Source: Hyphomicrobium_A sp963726795
Lineage (GTDB): Bacteria; Pseudomonadota; Alphaproteobacteria; Rhizobiales; Hyphomicrobiaceae
Assembly (NCBI GenBank): GCA_963726795.1
Contig: CAVSDD010000004.1
Location: 868,001 to 932,000 of the forward strand
Direction of reading: 5' to 3'
Length of the DNA stretch: 64,000 bases
Shown: piece by piece, positions 1-8,724 of the stretch
Layout: each line of letters starts with the position of its first letter
How positions within the stretch are numbered: the stretch's first letter is position 1
The notes under the pieces: generated by a model
Database searches by the model: none
Told to the model about the DNA's origin: nothing
Seen by the model: only the letters and a program-made list of their open reading frames with translations
Made by a program: the position numbers and the translations under genes

Positions 1-560
1 TCAATTCCAACGGCGCCGGCGCCGCTGCGCTCATCAAGCACACCGGGACCGGCATCAGCTTCCGCGACGACAAGTTCGTCTACGCGCGCCCCGGCGATTT
101 CCTCAAGCTGTTCTGGAACGAGAACGTCGGCGCGAGCGAGCGCGGGCATCAAGTCGTGTTCCTCGACCACCGCACGGTGGCCGGCCGCGAGATGGTTTGC
201 TTCTGGGGCAGCCAGCGTCAGCGGCACGACAAGCAGCGCGAGGGCGGCAGCGGACCGCTCTACTTCCCGATGGTCGACGGCGACGAGGTCGTCGATGGGT
301 ACGGCAAAGTCTGCCGCCCGCGCACCGACATCAAGGCGATGGTGTTCTCGCGCGTCACCTGCATGGAGCACCTGGGCGACGGTCTGAAAGCCATGGCGGT
401 GCAGGCATCAGCCGAACCCGGCCGGGCCGACCTGTTCGTCGATGAGTATCTCTACGGGCTGCGCGAGAAATCGTCCGACCACGCCACCCTCAATCGCACG
501 TACGGCATCCTGGCGGCGCCCGCCGCCTTCGCCGACGTCGGCACCCCTCCGCCGCGATAG
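1..560 (+). CDS. 3' part of an unrecognised protein, possibly amidase-like
   Basis: The frame is open from the left edge (first full codon at position 3) and ends at TAG 558-560, so the start lies outside the window. About 185 residues are visible. The segment with 'ARPGDFLKLFW' followed about 10 residues later by 'GHQVVFL' resembles the aromatic-GD...GHxxxF pattern of papain-like NlpC/P60 or amidase-like folds. That is only a weak resemblance, and the catalytic Cys would lie off-window. The rest has no motif I recognise. The coding call rests on the long open frame with GC-rich third positions and a sensible composition. A GC-rich hairpin follows 35 bases after the stop. Confidence 0.55.
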   Translation, partial: NSNGAGAAALIKHTGTGISFRDDKFVYARPGDFLKLFWNENVGASERGHQVVFLDHRTVAGREMVCFWGSQRQRHDKQREGGSGPLYFPMVDGDEVVDGYGKVCRPRTDIKAMVFSRVTCMEHLGDGLKAMAVQASAEPGRADLFVDEYLYGLREKSSDHATLNRTYGILAAPAAFADVGTPPPR

Positions 561-594
561 CGCGGCGAGAGGCGGTTTAAGGCCTAGGCCGGCT

Positions 595-631
595 GGCGGT
601 GGGCGGCTCGTGCTAAGAGCCGCTGCCCGCC
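595..631 (+). terminator. GC-rich hairpin after the first gene (terminator-like)
   Basis: An imperfect inverted repeat (GGCGG, 2-nt mismatch, GGCGGCTC, loop gtgctaa, GAGCCGCT, 2-nt mismatch, CCGCC) lies 35 bases downstream of a stop codon. There is no T-run after it, so intrinsic termination is uncertain. It could equally act as an mRNA 3'-end stabiliser. Confidence 0.3.
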
Positions 632-819
632 CCCACGAGCGCGGCGCATTCGGGGCTGATGCACCCCGGCACCACTTGTGCACCGCTAAGCCTCCAATTG
701 GTCTCCGCCGCGGGAACTCTTGGCGTGCCGTGCCGTTGCCTTGGTAGGTTGCGTGCGCCTATGGCGCCGCCTGCGTGCTGCGTTGAACCCGGTAGGACGG
801 GAAAGGCTGAGAGGACGGT

Positions 820-1002
820 ATGATTATGACGGACCTCGATCCTGAGCCCAGGAAGGGCGATGCAAAGCAGCCGACCACGACCTTCGAGGATTTTTCCTCG
901 GGTTCGGACTGGCGTTCGCTGCCGCTCAAAATAAAGCTGACGGTGCTGAAGCTTTTGAGCGCCGAGCGCGATACGCCGCCCAAGCCGCGCGCCGACGATT
1001 GA
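820..1002 (+). CDS. small hypothetical protein (60 aa)
   Basis: A short ORF of 60 codons begins with ATG behind a purine-rich 'gagagg' about 5 bases upstream. A second in-frame ATG lies two codons in. The product is charged and hydrophilic at the N-terminus, with a likely amphipathic helix at about residues 33-47 ('LPLKIKLTVLKLL') and a basic Pro-rich tail. There is no signal peptide or known domain. It stands alone between two larger + genes with 120 bases before the next start. The call rests on the ribosome-binding site and composition. It could be spurious. Confidence 0.4.
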   Translation: MIMTDLDPEPRKGDAKQPTTTFEDFSSGSDWRSLPLKIKLTVLKLLSAERDTPPKPRADD

Positions 1003-1122
1003 CCTCATCTGCGGGTTAGGGGCGTACTGCGCTCGCACGCTAACCAGTTGCGCGCCTTCGCTTGACAAGGCGACGCATGCCATGCTGCTTCGATCCATAG
1101 GGCAGCGTGGAAGAATTGCCAG

Positions 1123-2931
1123 ATGAAACAGCGTCATAACTGGGCGGAACTCGCGACCGAGGCAGCCAACGAGGGGGATTTCGGAGCCGCCAAGCGCTGT
1201 TTCCTGCAGGCGATCAAGCACGACAAAAACAACCACCTGCTGCGCTTCCACTACGGCGCCGTGCTCGAGGCCTCCGGCGATCGCGCCGGCGCGGCCGAGC
1301 AGTTCACCGAGACGCTGCGCATCGAGCCGACCGCCATCGACGCCGCGCGCCGCCTTGGCCGGGTCGTGTCGATGGGCTTGCCGGGAGACGTCGAGCTCAA
1401 CGTCTGGGGGCTCAAGGCAGCGCTGACCCACCATGATTTCGTAAACCGCGATCAGATCGCCGAAGCCGCCGTCTACTACCTGTCGCGCAAGGATCCGCTG
1501 GTGAGCGCGCTCGAGCTCGGGCGGGCGATCGGCTGGCGCGACGCCGCGCGGCAGCTCTGCCTCAAGAAGACCGCGCCGCTCCTGCGCGACGATCTCCTGC
1601 TGCTGGCGCTGCGCGACAACATCGTGCGCATGCCCGATCTCGAGCTGCTGCTCACCGAGATCAGGCGCGTTCTGCTCGTCGAGCTGCCGCACGCGCGTTT
1701 CGACGATCGCGCCTTGGCCGGGTTTCTCGCGGCGCTGATGCATCACTGCTGGGTCAATGAGTACGTCTGGCCGGTGACGGCGGAGGAGACGGAGGCGCTG
1801 GGCAAGCTGCGCGTGGACACCGCTGCGCTGTTCCAGGGCAGCGCGGAAGCCGGTCTGCAGCTTGCGATCGCCGCTCTCTACCAACCCGTTTCCGCGCTCA
1901 TCGGCGACAATGTCAGTGAGGAGCAGCTCGCCCGCGTCCGCCCGCACGTGATCGGGGAAGCGGTCGGCGAGCTCGTGCGCCAGCACGACGACGAGCGCGC
2001 CCGCGCGGCCAAGATGCCCAAGCTCGGATCAATCTCGGATCCGACATCCGTCAAGGTCGCCGAGCAATATTCGCGCTACCCCTATCCGCGCTGGACGAGC
2101 CTCGGGTTCATGCTGCGGCCCGGCGAATGGCGCAAGATCATCGAGGAGCACTTTTCGCCCGAGCGGCTCGCGTTCATGGACAAACCGTTCGAGGTGCTGA
2201 TCGCGGGCAGCGGTACGGGACGGCAGGCCATCGCCGAAGCGCACGCCTACGGGCCCAACGCCCGCATCACCGCCATCGACCTTTCAGCGCCGAGCCTGGC
2301 GTACGCCGCCCGCATGGCCGAATACTACTGCGCCTCCAGCATCAGTTTCAGCCAGGCCGATATCCGCGAGATCGCCGATGCGCCGGAGTTCGCCAAGCGC
2401 TTCCAGATCATCGAGTGCGTGGGCGTGCTGCATCACATGGCCGATCCGTTGAAGGCCTGGCAGGGTTTGACCAAGTGCCTCGCCGACGGCGGCCTCATGC
2501 TGATCGGGCTCTACAGCACCATTGCGCGCCGGGGGTTGGCCACGCTGCGCAAGGATCCGGCGTATCCGGGACCCGGCTGCAGCGACGAGCAGCTGCGCGC
2601 GTTTCGCCAAACCCTTCTCGCGCGTAGCGATCAGGAGCTGCCACCGGGGTTCCGGGGCATCAAGGACATCTACTCGACGAGCGGCTTCCGCGATCTCTTG
2701 CTGCACGCCTGCGAGCACGATTTCACCGTGCCGCAGATCGCCAAGTTCCTCGATGCGAACGGCTTGGTGTTCCGCGGCTTTGAGGGCGCGAAGGAGTTCG
2801 AGCTTTTGCGCAAGCGCTTTCCCGACGAGACATCGCCGGGCGATCTTGCGCACTGGGCGCAACTCGAGGAAGAGAACCCCTCGCTCTTTACGAGCCTCTA
2901 TCAGTTCTGGTGCGAGAAGCCCCGCGCCTGA
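1123..2931 (+). CDS. TPR-containing class I SAM-dependent methyltransferase
   Basis: A 602-residue protein. The N-terminus (about 8-75) has tetratricopeptide-like helix pairs ('AANEGDFGAAKRCFLQAI', 'YGAVLEASGDRAGAAEQF'). A mostly helical middle follows, then a class I methyltransferase fold from about residue 310. SAM motif I is 'VLIAGSGTGRQAI' at about 356, the acidic motif II is 'ITAIDLSAPSL', and motif IV/V is 'ECVGVLHHMADPLKAW'. No signal peptide is seen, so it is probably cytoplasmic. Bacterial proteins that join TPRs to this methyltransferase type often modify proteins or small molecules, but no substrate can be read here. The ATG is preceded by 'ggaagaattgccag'. The next gene converges on it with only 6 bases between the stops. 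Confidence 0.8.
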   Translation: MKQRHNWAELATEAANEGDFGAAKRCFLQAIKHDKNNHLLRFHYGAVLEASGDRAGAAEQFTETLRIEPTAIDAARRLGRVVSMGLPGDVELNVWGLKAALTHHDFVNRDQIAEAAVYYLSRKDPLVSALELGRAIGWRDAARQLCLKKTAPLLRDDLLLLALRDNIVRMPDLELLLTEIRRVLLVELPHARFDDRALAGFLAALMHHCWVNEYVWPVTAEETEALGKLRVDTAALFQGSAEAGLQLAIAALYQPVSALIGDNVSEEQLARVRPHVIGEAVGELVRQHDDERARAAKMPKLGSISDPTSVKVAEQYSRYPYPRWTSLGFMLRPGEWRKIIEEHFSPERLAFMDKPFEVLIAGSGTGRQAIAEAHAYGPNARITAIDLSAPSLAYAARMAEYYCASSISFSQADIREIADAPEFAKRFQIIECVGVLHHMADPLKAWQGLTKCLADGGLMLIGLYSTIARRGLATLRKDPAYPGPGCSDEQLRAFRQTLLARSDQELPPGFRGIKDIYSTSGFRDLLLHACEHDFTVPQIAKFLDANGLVFRGFEGAKEFELLRKRFPDETSPGDLAHWAQLEEENPSLFTSLYQFWCEKPRA

Positions 2932-2937
2932 TCAGGC

Positions 2938-3699
2938 TCAGCCCGGCGCCGACGGCTGCGAAAGATACTCGACCTTGCCGGTGGCGAGGTCGTAGTGCGC
3001 CGCCACGATCCTCAATTTCCCCTGGTCGATGAGCCCGGACAGTATCGAGCTCGCCTTGCCGAGACGCGCCGCGGTGCGCATCGCGCTCTCGCGGATGCTG
3101 TTGTCGGCGAAGTCGCCGGCTTTGCCGCGGACGGCAAGTGCCGCGGGAATGATCGGATCGATCATCGGACCGATGGAGCCGGGGAAGGTCGCGTTGTCGG
3201 TGACGACATCACAGGCGGCCTTCACGGCACCGCAGGCGCTGTGGCCCAGCACCACGATCAGCGGCGAGCCCAGCACCGCGGCGCCGAACTCGAGCGTGCC
3301 GATGGTGCCGGTGTCGGCGAGGTTGCCGGCGTTGCGCGCGACGAACAATTCGCCGAGACCGCGCCCGCCGAACACGAGCTCAGGCGGCACACGGCTGTCG
3401 GCGCAGCCGAGGATCGTCGCCCAGGGCGCCTGACCGCCGGCGACGCTGGCGCGCTGCTTGGCGAGATCCATCTCGCATTCCTGCGGGTCGGAGACGAAGC
3501 GCTTGTTGCCCTTCTCCAAACTCTCCATCGCCTGATCGGGCGATCGCGTCGGCTCTGCAAGCGCTTTTTCCGCGGCGTGCGCCTTGCTTCCGAACATCGC
3601 GATCGAGCCGGCGGCGAGGGTGCCTGCGCCGAGAGCCAGCAAGTTGCGCCGGTTTAGTGCGGGATTGTGGGCGGTGCACGAGGGGGACTTGCAAGGCAT
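2938..3699 (-). CDS. exported beta-class carbonic anhydrase
   Basis: A 253-residue beta-carbonic anhydrase, which hydrates CO2 to bicarbonate at a zinc site. The zinc ligands are visible as Cys in 'GCADSRVPPE' and as His and Cys in 'LGHSACGAVKAA'. The Asp-Arg dyad is in CADSR. The N-terminus carries twin arginines and a hydrophobic stretch ('RRNLLALGAGTLAAGSIA') followed by 'KAHAAEKA', so export by Tat to the periplasm is likely. The start ATG at 3699 has GGAG eight bases upstream. It is the last gene of a minus-strand run. Its upstream neighbour ends 105 bases away, so it may have its own promoter. Confidence 0.9.
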   Translation of the reverse strand: MPCKSPSCTAHNPALNRRNLLALGAGTLAAGSIAMFGSKAHAAEKALAEPTRSPDQAMESLEKGNKRFVSDPQECEMDLAKQRASVAGGQAPWATILGCADSRVPPELVFGGRGLGELFVARNAGNLADTGTIGTLEFGAAVLGSPLIVVLGHSACGAVKAACDVVTDNATFPGSIGPMIDPIIPAALAVRGKAGDFADNSIRESAMRTAARLGKASSILSGLIDQGKLRIVAAHYDLATGKVEYLSQPSAPG

Positions 3700-3803
3700 G
3701 AGAGCGCTCCTCTGTTTCGGAAACCAGAGGAACCCGCAAGACTTAAAGAATCAGGCAGGGCGGCCGCTAAACTTGCGCGCAATTAGCGGGGTTGGCCGGA
3801 AAT

Positions 3804-4136
3804 CTACCGGCGCGTGCGCTTGGGAGGCTTTGCCGCTGCGTTGGCCCAGGCGGTTTCCAGCGCGCTTTTCAGCTCGGCCGCGCTGAGCTTCGAAAGGGTC
3901 GCGCGCGTCCAGCCGCGCTCGCCCCATTTGTTGGGAAGGGGTTCGAACGCCTCCGGCGCCATCATGCATTTGAAGTGCTGCTGATCGGGCGTGAAATAGA
4001 AATTCGCCTCGCGCCCATCGGGGCCGAGCGTGACGTATGTGCGCCGAGCCTTGAAGGCTATGCGGTCAAAGTGCGGAGCTTCGGTCGTGCCCTCGAGCGC
4101 CAGCGCCATGCGGCGCAGATCCTTGCCGGTTGCCAT
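3804..4136 (-). CDS. MmcQ/YjbR family protein (DUF419-like)
   Basis: A 110-residue protein with the MmcQ/YjbR fold. Family features are an N-terminal helix with 'ALALEGTTEAPHFD', the basic strand 'IAFKARRTYVTLG' and the C-terminal 'GWTRATLSKLSAAELKSAL', where Trp and Thr are typical. It is a cyclic-homology-like DNA-binding or structural fold of unknown function in bacteria. The length fits the family (100-120). It ends with a Lys/Arg tail ('KPPKRTRR'). It starts 16 bases downstream of the DUF1648 gene, which suggests cotranscription. Confidence 0.85.
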   Translation of the reverse strand: MATGKDLRRMALALEGTTEAPHFDRIAFKARRTYVTLGPDGREANFYFTPDQQHFKCMMAPEAFEPLPNKWGERGWTRATLSKLSAAELKSALETAWANAAAKPPKRTRR

Positions 4137-4152
4137 CGGCGGCTCTCAAGTG

Positions 4153-4656
4153 TCAGGCGGCCGGCGGCTTGCCGAAGCGCCAGTACGGCCAGATCAAAAG
4201 CAACGCCACGGCGACAAACAGCACGCCCAGCATCGGGAAGACATGCAGCGTCAGGCGGGGCGGCTCGGCGAGATTGGCATCGAGGACGCGCGTGAACAGG
4301 ATCACGAGAAAAGCCATCGGCGCCAGCAGGAACCAGCGTAGCCAATCGCGCAGCGCCGCGAAGGTCTCGGCGCGGCGCTCGGGCGCCAGCCAGTAGTCCT
4401 TGTTGGGAATGTTGATCATCCGGTCGGGAAGGCGATCGAACCAGCCTGCGATCAGGAAGAGGGCGGTGCAAAGGACGAGGATGGCGATGACGGGGGCGAG
4501 GAAGCCGAGCGGCGTGCTCCAGCCGTTGGGCGTGCCGTCGGCGCTAAAGTGCGTCGCGACGCGCTCGGGCAGATGCGGCCACGCTGCCGCCAGGTCGCCC
4601 AGCAGCCAAAGCGCGAGCGCAGCGAAGATGAGCACAGGCAGCTGACGCAAAACCAT
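4153..4656 (-). CDS. DUF1648-domain membrane protein
   Basis: A 167-residue integral membrane protein with about four hydrophobic segments (residues about 5-25, 50-72, 105-122, 140-157). The region 'WPHLPERVATHFSADGTPNGW' is the DUF1648 signature (LPxxhxxHFxxxGxxdgw), found in SdpI-like immunity and membrane proteins. The function of single-domain versions is unknown. The start ATG has GGAG in 'ccgccggagaccacg'. It lies between the metallophosphoesterase (37 bases upstream) and the MmcQ gene (16 bases downstream) on the same strand, probably in one operon. Confidence 0.8.
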   Translation of the reverse strand: MVLRQLPVLIFAALALWLLGDLAAAWPHLPERVATHFSADGTPNGWSTPLGFLAPVIAILVLCTALFLIAGWFDRLPDRMINIPNKDYWLAPERRAETFAALRDWLRWFLLAPMAFLVILFTRVLDANLAEPPRLTLHVFPMLGVLFVAVALLLIWPYWRFGKPPAA

Positions 4657-4693
4657 CGTGGTCTCCGGCGGATTTCGATACGTCGATGGCGGC

Positions 4694-5665
4694 TTATAGC
4701 ACAGGGCTGAGGGCGTGCTGATCCCTCGACGCCGCGCCCAGATCGATCAGGACGATCTCGGGCGGAACGCCGAAGCGCACCGGAGCAATCGAAAAGCCAA
4801 GGCCGCCTGAAACGACCATGTGCCTGGACCCATCGTTATCGTGCGAACCGGCCTCGACGACATGCCCATAGGCATAGCGGTTTCCAAATCGCGACGGCAC
4901 AACCGGCGAGTAGCCGAACAGTCTCACCTGACCGCCGTGGGTATGGCCGCAGAGCGTCAGTGCAACGCGGTCGGGCACGAGAGGGAATATGTCGGGCTCG
5001 TGGGCGAGCAGGATGATCGGCGCCTCATCATGGACTTGCGCCAACATTCCCGACAGATCGTCGACGCCCTGCCACTTCTTGCGCCCGTATTGTTTGCGCG
5101 GGACCAGCGCAATCTGATCGCCAAGGCCTGCGAGCCAGAACGCGTGGCCGTTCTTTGCGATCTTGACGACATTGTTCTCGTAAACGGGTATTCCAACGCG
5201 CTCCAACGCGACGCGAGCAAACACCGGTCCCGCGCCCTTCCGCTGCGCCGCATGGTCTTCCCACCAATCGTGATTGCCCAGGATCGCGTGGACACCCAGC
5301 GGGGCGCGAAGTCCAGACAGGGCCGCCGCCCAGTCGCTCGAGTCGACAAATCCCGCGGCCCAGTGAAGTCCCGTGCAGTAATCGCCCAACAGGACAATGA
5401 TGTCGGCGCCCAATGCATTCGTCGCATCAACGATCTCGCGGATGCGCGCAACCGACATCCAGGGCTCGCAGGCGTGAACATCGGCGAGCGCCGCTATTCT
5501 CAGCGGCAGCCCGTTCGGCCAACGCGGCGGTGCGATGGAATATCGCTGCACTCGCAGGCGCCGAGGTTCGAGCCCTACGGCGTAACCGCCGAGCGCCAGA
5601 GTTCCGAGCGCCGCCAATCCGACGGTCTTTAGAAATGCGCGACGCGTGATCAGGAATATCCCCAC
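4694..5665 (-). CDS. Tat-exported metallophosphoesterase (YkuE/LpxG-like)
   Basis: A 323-residue calcineurin-like phosphoesterase. The metal-binding motifs occur in order: 'ALADVHACEPW' (DxH), 'IIVLLGDYCTG' (GD), 'AILGNHDWW' (GNHD), 'ILLAHEPD' (H) and 'TLCGHTHGGQVR' (GHTH). The N-terminus 'TRRAFLKTVGLAALGTLALG' fits a twin-arginine signal (RRxFLK). The best start is GTG at 5665. YkuE-type enzymes act on phosphodiesters, and related ones split UDP-diacylglucosamine. The substrate here is unknown. It lies between uvrB and a DUF1648 gene on the same strand. Confidence 0.85.
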   Translation of the reverse strand: MGIFLITRRAFLKTVGLAALGTLALGGYAVGLEPRRLRVQRYSIAPPRWPNGLPLRIAALADVHACEPWMSVARIREIVDATNALGADIIVLLGDYCTGLHWAAGFVDSSDWAAALSGLRAPLGVHAILGNHDWWEDHAAQRKGAGPVFARVALERVGIPVYENNVVKIAKNGHAFWLAGLGDQIALVPRKQYGRKKWQGVDDLSGMLAQVHDEAPIILLAHEPDIFPLVPDRVALTLCGHTHGGQVRLFGYSPVVPSRFGNRYAYGHVVEAGSHDNDGSRHMVVSGGLGFSIAPVRFGVPPEIVLIDLGAASRDQHALSPVL

Positions 5666-5750
5666 CAGCCGTTTGACGGTGATCGATTGCTTTGCTTTGG
5701 GGCCGTCTGAAGACCGGCGGGGAGGTGTGCTACCTCACGACGCGGGCGCT

Positions 5751-8693
5751 CTAAGCCCCCGGCCTTCCCGTCTTGCGCGGACGCCCGCGCCGGCCGCGCT
5801 TTTCCTGCTCGGTCGGCACGTCGATCGTGCGCACCGGACGCTCGGGCGCCGCACCTTTCTTCACGGGGAGCGAGGCGTGCGGCCCCATCTCGTCCAGCGT
5901 CGGCTTGTGCGGGCCTTTCACGTTCTCGCCGAACGCGCCGGCCTTGGTGCGCGAGTCAATAGTTGGCTCGCGTGCCGGCACGGGCCGGTCGGTGCCCGGG
6001 CCCATGTCATCGAGCGAGGGCTTCGCAGCGCGCGGAGCTGGAAGCGGCCGCTGGCTCGTCTGCGCGTGCGTCGGCTGCACCGGCTCGTACTCGGTCTTGA
6101 TCCGCGACGTTTTTGATGCGCCCGGCAACTCCCCCGCGGAGAGCCGGACGCCGGGCGCGGAAGGCGCGCCTCCATACTTGCGCTTGCCGGAAAACGCGCC
6201 GGCGCGGTCCTCCACGTCCGTCTGCCGCGCGAGCGGATCGTCGGCGATGGCAAGCTCGGTCGAGCGCAGCCGCTTGACCTCGTCGCGCAGCCGCGCGGCC
6301 GTCTCGAAATCGAGGTCGGCGGCGGCCTCGCGCATGCGCCGCTCCATGTCCTCGATGACGGTCGCGAGGTTGTGCCCGACGAGCGGCGCGTCGGCGAGGC
6401 CCACGTCCACCGTCACGTGGTCCTGCTCGTAGACCGAGGCCATCACGTCGTTGATGTTGCTCTTGATGCTCTCGGGCGTGATGCCGTGCAGCTCGTTGTA
6501 GGCAACCTGCTTTTCGCGGCGGCGGTCGGTCTCGGCAATGGCGCGCTCCATGGAGCCCGTCACGTGATCGGCGTAGAGGATGACGCGGCCGTCGACGTTG
6601 CGCGCCGCGCGCCCGATCGTCTGCACCAGCGAGGTCTCGGAACGCAGGAAGCCCTCCTTGTCGGCGTCGAGGATGGCGACGAGCGCGCACTCGGGAATGT
6701 CCAGGCCTTCGCGCAAGAGATTGATGCCGATCAGCACGTCGAAGGCGCCGAGGCGGAGATCGCGGATGATCTCGATGCGCTCCAGCGTCTCGATGTCGGA
6801 GTGCATGTAGCGCACGCGGATGCCCGCCTCGTGCATGTACTCGGTCAGGTCCTCGGCCATGCGCTTGGTCAGCGTCGTGACGAGCGAGCGATAGCCGGCC
6901 TTGGCGACCTCGCGCACCTCAAACAGCAGATCGTCGACCTGCGACTTGGCGGGGCGGATGATGACGGGAGGATCGATGAGGCCGGTCGGGCGGATCACCT
7001 GCTCGACGAACGCACCGCCGGTTTCCTCCAGCTCCCAGCCGCCGGGCGTCGCCGAGACGAACGAGGTCTGCGGGCGCATGGCGTCCCATTCCTCGAACCT
7101 GAGCGGACGGTTATCCATGCACGAGGGCAGGCGGAAGCCGTACTCGGCGAGCGTCGCCTTGCGCCGGTAGTCGCCGCGGAACATGCCGCCGATCTGCGGC
7201 ACCGTCACGTGGCTCTCGTCGACGAACACGAGCGCGTTGTCGGGCAGGTATTCAAACAGCGTCGGCGGCGGCTCGCCCGGCTTGCGCCCGGTGAGGTAGC
7301 GCGAATAGTTCTCGATGCCGGCGCAGCTTCCCGTCGCCTCCATCATCTCCATGTCGAACACGGTGCGCTGCTCCAGCCGCTGCGCCTCGAGCAGCTTGCC
7401 GGTGGCATACAACTCTTCGAGCCGCTGTTTCAGCTCGCCCTTGATCGACCTGATCGCCTGCTGCAGCGTCGGCTTGGGCGTCACGTAGTGCGAGTTGGAG
7501 TAGATCTTCACCAGCGCCAGCTCGTCGGTCTTGGCGCCTGACAAGGGATCGAACTCGACGATGCTCTCGACCTCGTCGCCGAACAGCGAGATGCGCCAGG
7601 CGCGATCTTCCAAGTGGGCCGGAAACACCTCGACCGTGTCGCCGCGCACGCGGAAATTGCCTCGCACAAAGGCGATGTCGTTGCGCCGGTAGTGCAGCGC
7701 CACGAGGTCGGCGATCAGCTGGTCGCGCGACAGCCGCTCGCCCTTCTGCACCGCGAACGTCATCGCCGTGTAGGTCTCGACCGAGCCGATGCCGTAGATG
7801 CACGACACGGACGCGACGATGATCACGTCGTCGCGCTCGAGCAGCGAGCGCGTCGCGGCGTGACGCATGCGGTCGATCTGCTCGTTCACCGAGCTTTCCT
7901 TCTCGATGTAGGTGTCGGTGCGCGGCACGTAGGCTTCGGGCTGGTAGTAGTCGTAGTAGGAGACGAAATACTCGACCGCGTTGTCGGGGAAGAAACTCTT
8001 GAACTCGCCGTACAGCTGCGCCGCGAGCGTCTTGTTGGGCGCCAAGATCAGCGCCGGGCGCTGCGTGCCGGCGATCACGTGCGCCATCGTGTAGGTCTTG
8101 CCCGAGCCGGTGACGCCGAGCAGCACCTGGCTGCGCTCCTGCTGGTTGACGCCGGCGATGAGCTCCGCGATCGCGGTCGGCTGGTCGCCCTTGGGCGTGT
8201 ACTCGGAGACGAGCTCGAAGCGGTGGCCGCCTTCGGACTTCTCGGGGCGGGGCGGACGGTGCGGCGTGAACGGTCCCTGCTCGCCCGAGACGAGCGGGTG
8301 CTCGGCGAGCATCGGCTGGGTCAGGAGCATTTCGCGCGCCTTGGCGGACCGCTCGGCCGGCTTGGCGAGCAGCGCATCGAGGTAGCGGGAAATTTGCTCG
8401 CCGCTGGAGGCTCGCGGAGGCAATGGCCCTTGCTGGCGCAGGGCGGGCAGGGGCTTGCGCTCACCGGCGTCGCCCGGGAGACCTGGCGAAGGAGCGGCCG
8501 TAGCGTCGCCGGGCGCCGGCTCGAAGCCCGCCTGCGGCGCTTCCGCGAAGCCGCGCTGCGGTCCCTTGCGGTTGGGACGCACGTCCGGCGTGCCCGCCGC
8601 CGTTTCAGGCGGTGGCGCCTGCGGCTTGCCGGAGCGATTGCGCGAGGGGCGCGGCTTAGGCGTGGTGTCGCGGTCCTTGGGGGGAGGGGCCAT
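5751..8693 (-). CDS. uvrB: excinuclease ABC subunit B (UvrB) with long N- and C-terminal extensions
   Basis: The UvrB helicase of nucleotide excision repair, which verifies damage with UvrA and recruits UvrC. The start at 8693 (MAPPPKDRD...) gives 980 residues. The open frame runs upstream to 9002 but would overlap the cyclase gene. Walker A 'GVTGSGKTYTM' sits at about residue 193 against about 39 in E. coli, so there is a Pro/Arg-rich extension of about 155 residues. The beta-hairpin region has 'YYDYYQPEAY'. Helicase motifs 'DESHVTVPQ', 'TIGRAARN' and the UVR domain 'ETAARLRDEVKRLR' follow. The C-terminal tail of about 160 residues contains two similar units, 'SLDDMGPGTDRPV' and 'TLDEMGPHASLPV', and ends Arg/Lys-rich. 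Confidence 0.95.
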   Translation of the reverse strand: MAPPPKDRDTTPKPRPSRNRSGKPQAPPPETAAGTPDVRPNRKGPQRGFAEAPQAGFEPAPGDATAAPSPGLPGDAGERKPLPALRQQGPLPPRASSGEQISRYLDALLAKPAERSAKAREMLLTQPMLAEHPLVSGEQGPFTPHRPPRPEKSEGGHRFELVSEYTPKGDQPTAIAELIAGVNQQERSQVLLGVTGSGKTYTMAHVIAGTQRPALILAPNKTLAAQLYGEFKSFFPDNAVEYFVSYYDYYQPEAYVPRTDTYIEKESSVNEQIDRMRHAATRSLLERDDVIIVASVSCIYGIGSVETYTAMTFAVQKGERLSRDQLIADLVALHYRRNDIAFVRGNFRVRGDTVEVFPAHLEDRAWRISLFGDEVESIVEFDPLSGAKTDELALVKIYSNSHYVTPKPTLQQAIRSIKGELKQRLEELYATGKLLEAQRLEQRTVFDMEMMEATGSCAGIENYSRYLTGRKPGEPPPTLFEYLPDNALVFVDESHVTVPQIGGMFRGDYRRKATLAEYGFRLPSCMDNRPLRFEEWDAMRPQTSFVSATPGGWELEETGGAFVEQVIRPTGLIDPPVIIRPAKSQVDDLLFEVREVAKAGYRSLVTTLTKRMAEDLTEYMHEAGIRVRYMHSDIETLERIEIIRDLRLGAFDVLIGINLLREGLDIPECALVAILDADKEGFLRSETSLVQTIGRAARNVDGRVILYADHVTGSMERAIAETDRRREKQVAYNELHGITPESIKSNINDVMASVYEQDHVTVDVGLADAPLVGHNLATVIEDMERRMREAAADLDFETAARLRDEVKRLRSTELAIADDPLARQTDVEDRAGAFSGKRKYGGAPSAPGVRLSAGELPGASKTSRIKTEYEPVQPTHAQTSQRPLPAPRAAKPSLDDMGPGTDRPVPAREPTIDSRTKAGAFGENVKGPHKPTLDEMGPHASLPVKKGAAPERPVRTIDVPTEQEKRGRRGRPRKTGRPGA

Positions 8694-8724
8694 GCCCGGA
8701 ATATGGCGTGCAACTCGCCCCGGC

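Noticed and set aside
613..1986. Long minus-strand ORF of 457 codons opposite the TPR-methyltransferase
   Set aside because: High GC makes long antisense frames. Its product is compositionally odd (His/Arg/Gln-rich) with no motifs, and the + strand frame has clear domains.
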